Assembly (NCBI RefSeq): GCF_023091745.1
Contig: NC_068920.1
Location: forward strand, 151,681,622-151,745,621
Direction: 5' to 3'
Length of the DNA: 64,000 nt
From: Budorcas taxicolor
Taxonomy: Eukaryota > Chordata > Mammalia > Artiodactyla > Bovidae
The translations under genes and the position numbers were made by a program. Positions 63,538 to 64,000 of this stretch are shown piece after piece; position 1 is the stretch's first letter, and each line of letters starts with the position of its first letter. The notes under the pieces were generated by a model. The model ran no database searches. It saw nothing but the letters and a program-made list of their open reading frames with translations, and was not told where the DNA came from.

Positions 63538-64000
63538 ACGCTTACTCCTTGGAAGAAAAGTTATGACCAACCTAGATAGTATATTTAAAAGCAGAGACAT
63601 TACTTTGCTGACTAAGGTCTGTCTAGTCAAGGCTATGGTTTTTCCTGTGGTCATGTATGGATGTGAGAATTGGACTGTGAAGAAAGCTGAGCGCTGAAGA
63701 ATTGATGCTTTTGAACTGTGGTGTTGAAGAAGACTCTTGAGAGTCCCTTGAGCTGCAAGGAGATCCAACCTGTCCATTCTGAAGGAGATCAACCCTGGGA
63801 TTTCTTTGGAAGGAATGATGCTGAAGCTGAAACTCCAGTACTTTGGCCACCTCATGTGAAGAGTTGCCTCATTGGAAAAGACTCTGATGCTGGGAGGGAT
63901 TGGGGGCAGGAGGAGAAGGGGATGACAGAGGATGAGATGGCTGGATGGCATCACGGACTCGATGGACGTGAGTCTGAGTGAACTCCGGGAGATGGTGATG
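63538..64000 (+). mobile_element. BovB LINE, direct orientation, runs off the window
   Basis: Begins abruptly at acgcttactccttggaagaa, adjoining the 5' end of the minus copy. It continues through gtcatgtatggatgtgagaa and ctgtccattctgaaggagat toward the BovB 3' end, which lies beyond position 64,000. An internal TGA at 63,694-63,696 and another at 63,725-63,727 disrupt the frame. Confidence 0.94.

Noticed and set aside
62475..64000. Twin-priming inversion of a single BovB
   Set aside because: Both halves cover the same 3' region of BovB, whereas twin priming gives adjacent, non-overlapping segments.
1..64000. CRISPR array, operon or mobile bacterial island
   Set aside because: Spaced repeats here are dispersed SINEs with poly-A/AGC tails and target duplications; no bacterial gene density, ribosome-binding sites or cas-like frames.

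Overview
The window is nuclear DNA from a pecoran ruminant (bovid-type: cattle, sheep, goat or a close relative). The diagnosis rests on its repeats: many copies of the ruminant tRNA/BovB-derived SINEs (Bov-tA and the BOV-A2 dimer with its AGC-repeat tail), the cetartiodactyl CHR-type tRNA-Glu SINE, fragments of the RTE-class LINE BovB, and bovid-type LINE-1 3' ends, over a background of ancient mammalian repeats (MIR, L2, MLT1, MER2, MER5, old LINE-1). I found no bacterial, plasmid or viral gene arrangement, no tRNA or rRNA gene, and no protein-coding exon that I could recognise. The only peptides assignable to a family are decayed reverse-transcriptase fragments of BovB.

Layout. Positions 1-15,400 are mostly unique or ancient sequence with scattered MIR, L2, MER2, MER5 and MLT1 relics and a few young SINEs. 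Positions 15,430-18,330 hold a stack: a MIR split by a minus-strand BovB, which carries a solo LTR with a 4-bp target duplication, a full-length BOV-A2, and an internal duplication that replaced the YADD segment. From 18,330 to 41,000 ancient repeats are broken up by CHR, Bov-tA, L1 and BovB insertions; the best-ordered stacks lie at 23,190-24,550, 26,560-28,240 and 37,080-38,600.

The clearest gene-related feature is a CpG island at about 41,590-43,290. It is GC-rich and CpG-dense with several GC boxes, a possible G-quadruplex and a good plus-strand splice donor at 43,031/43,032. This looks like the promoter and untranslated first exon of an unidentified gene reading to the right, so sequence to its right may be intron 1. 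A solo LTR (43,900-44,462) lies about 600 bp downstream on the opposite strand.

Positions 44,500-64,000 are again repeat-dominated: L1 fragments with nested SINEs, a complex TG microsatellite with a duplicated cassette (54,004-54,291), the most intact BovB reading frame (55,855-56,767, minus), a solo LTR with exact boundaries (57,927-58,449), a tandem LTR pair inside another BovB end (59,270-60,286), and a head-to-head BovB pair at the right edge (62,475-64,000). I see no undescribed gene system. The value of the window is in datable nested insertions and the CpG-island promoter. Repeat family names come from recalled consensus patterns, not a database search.
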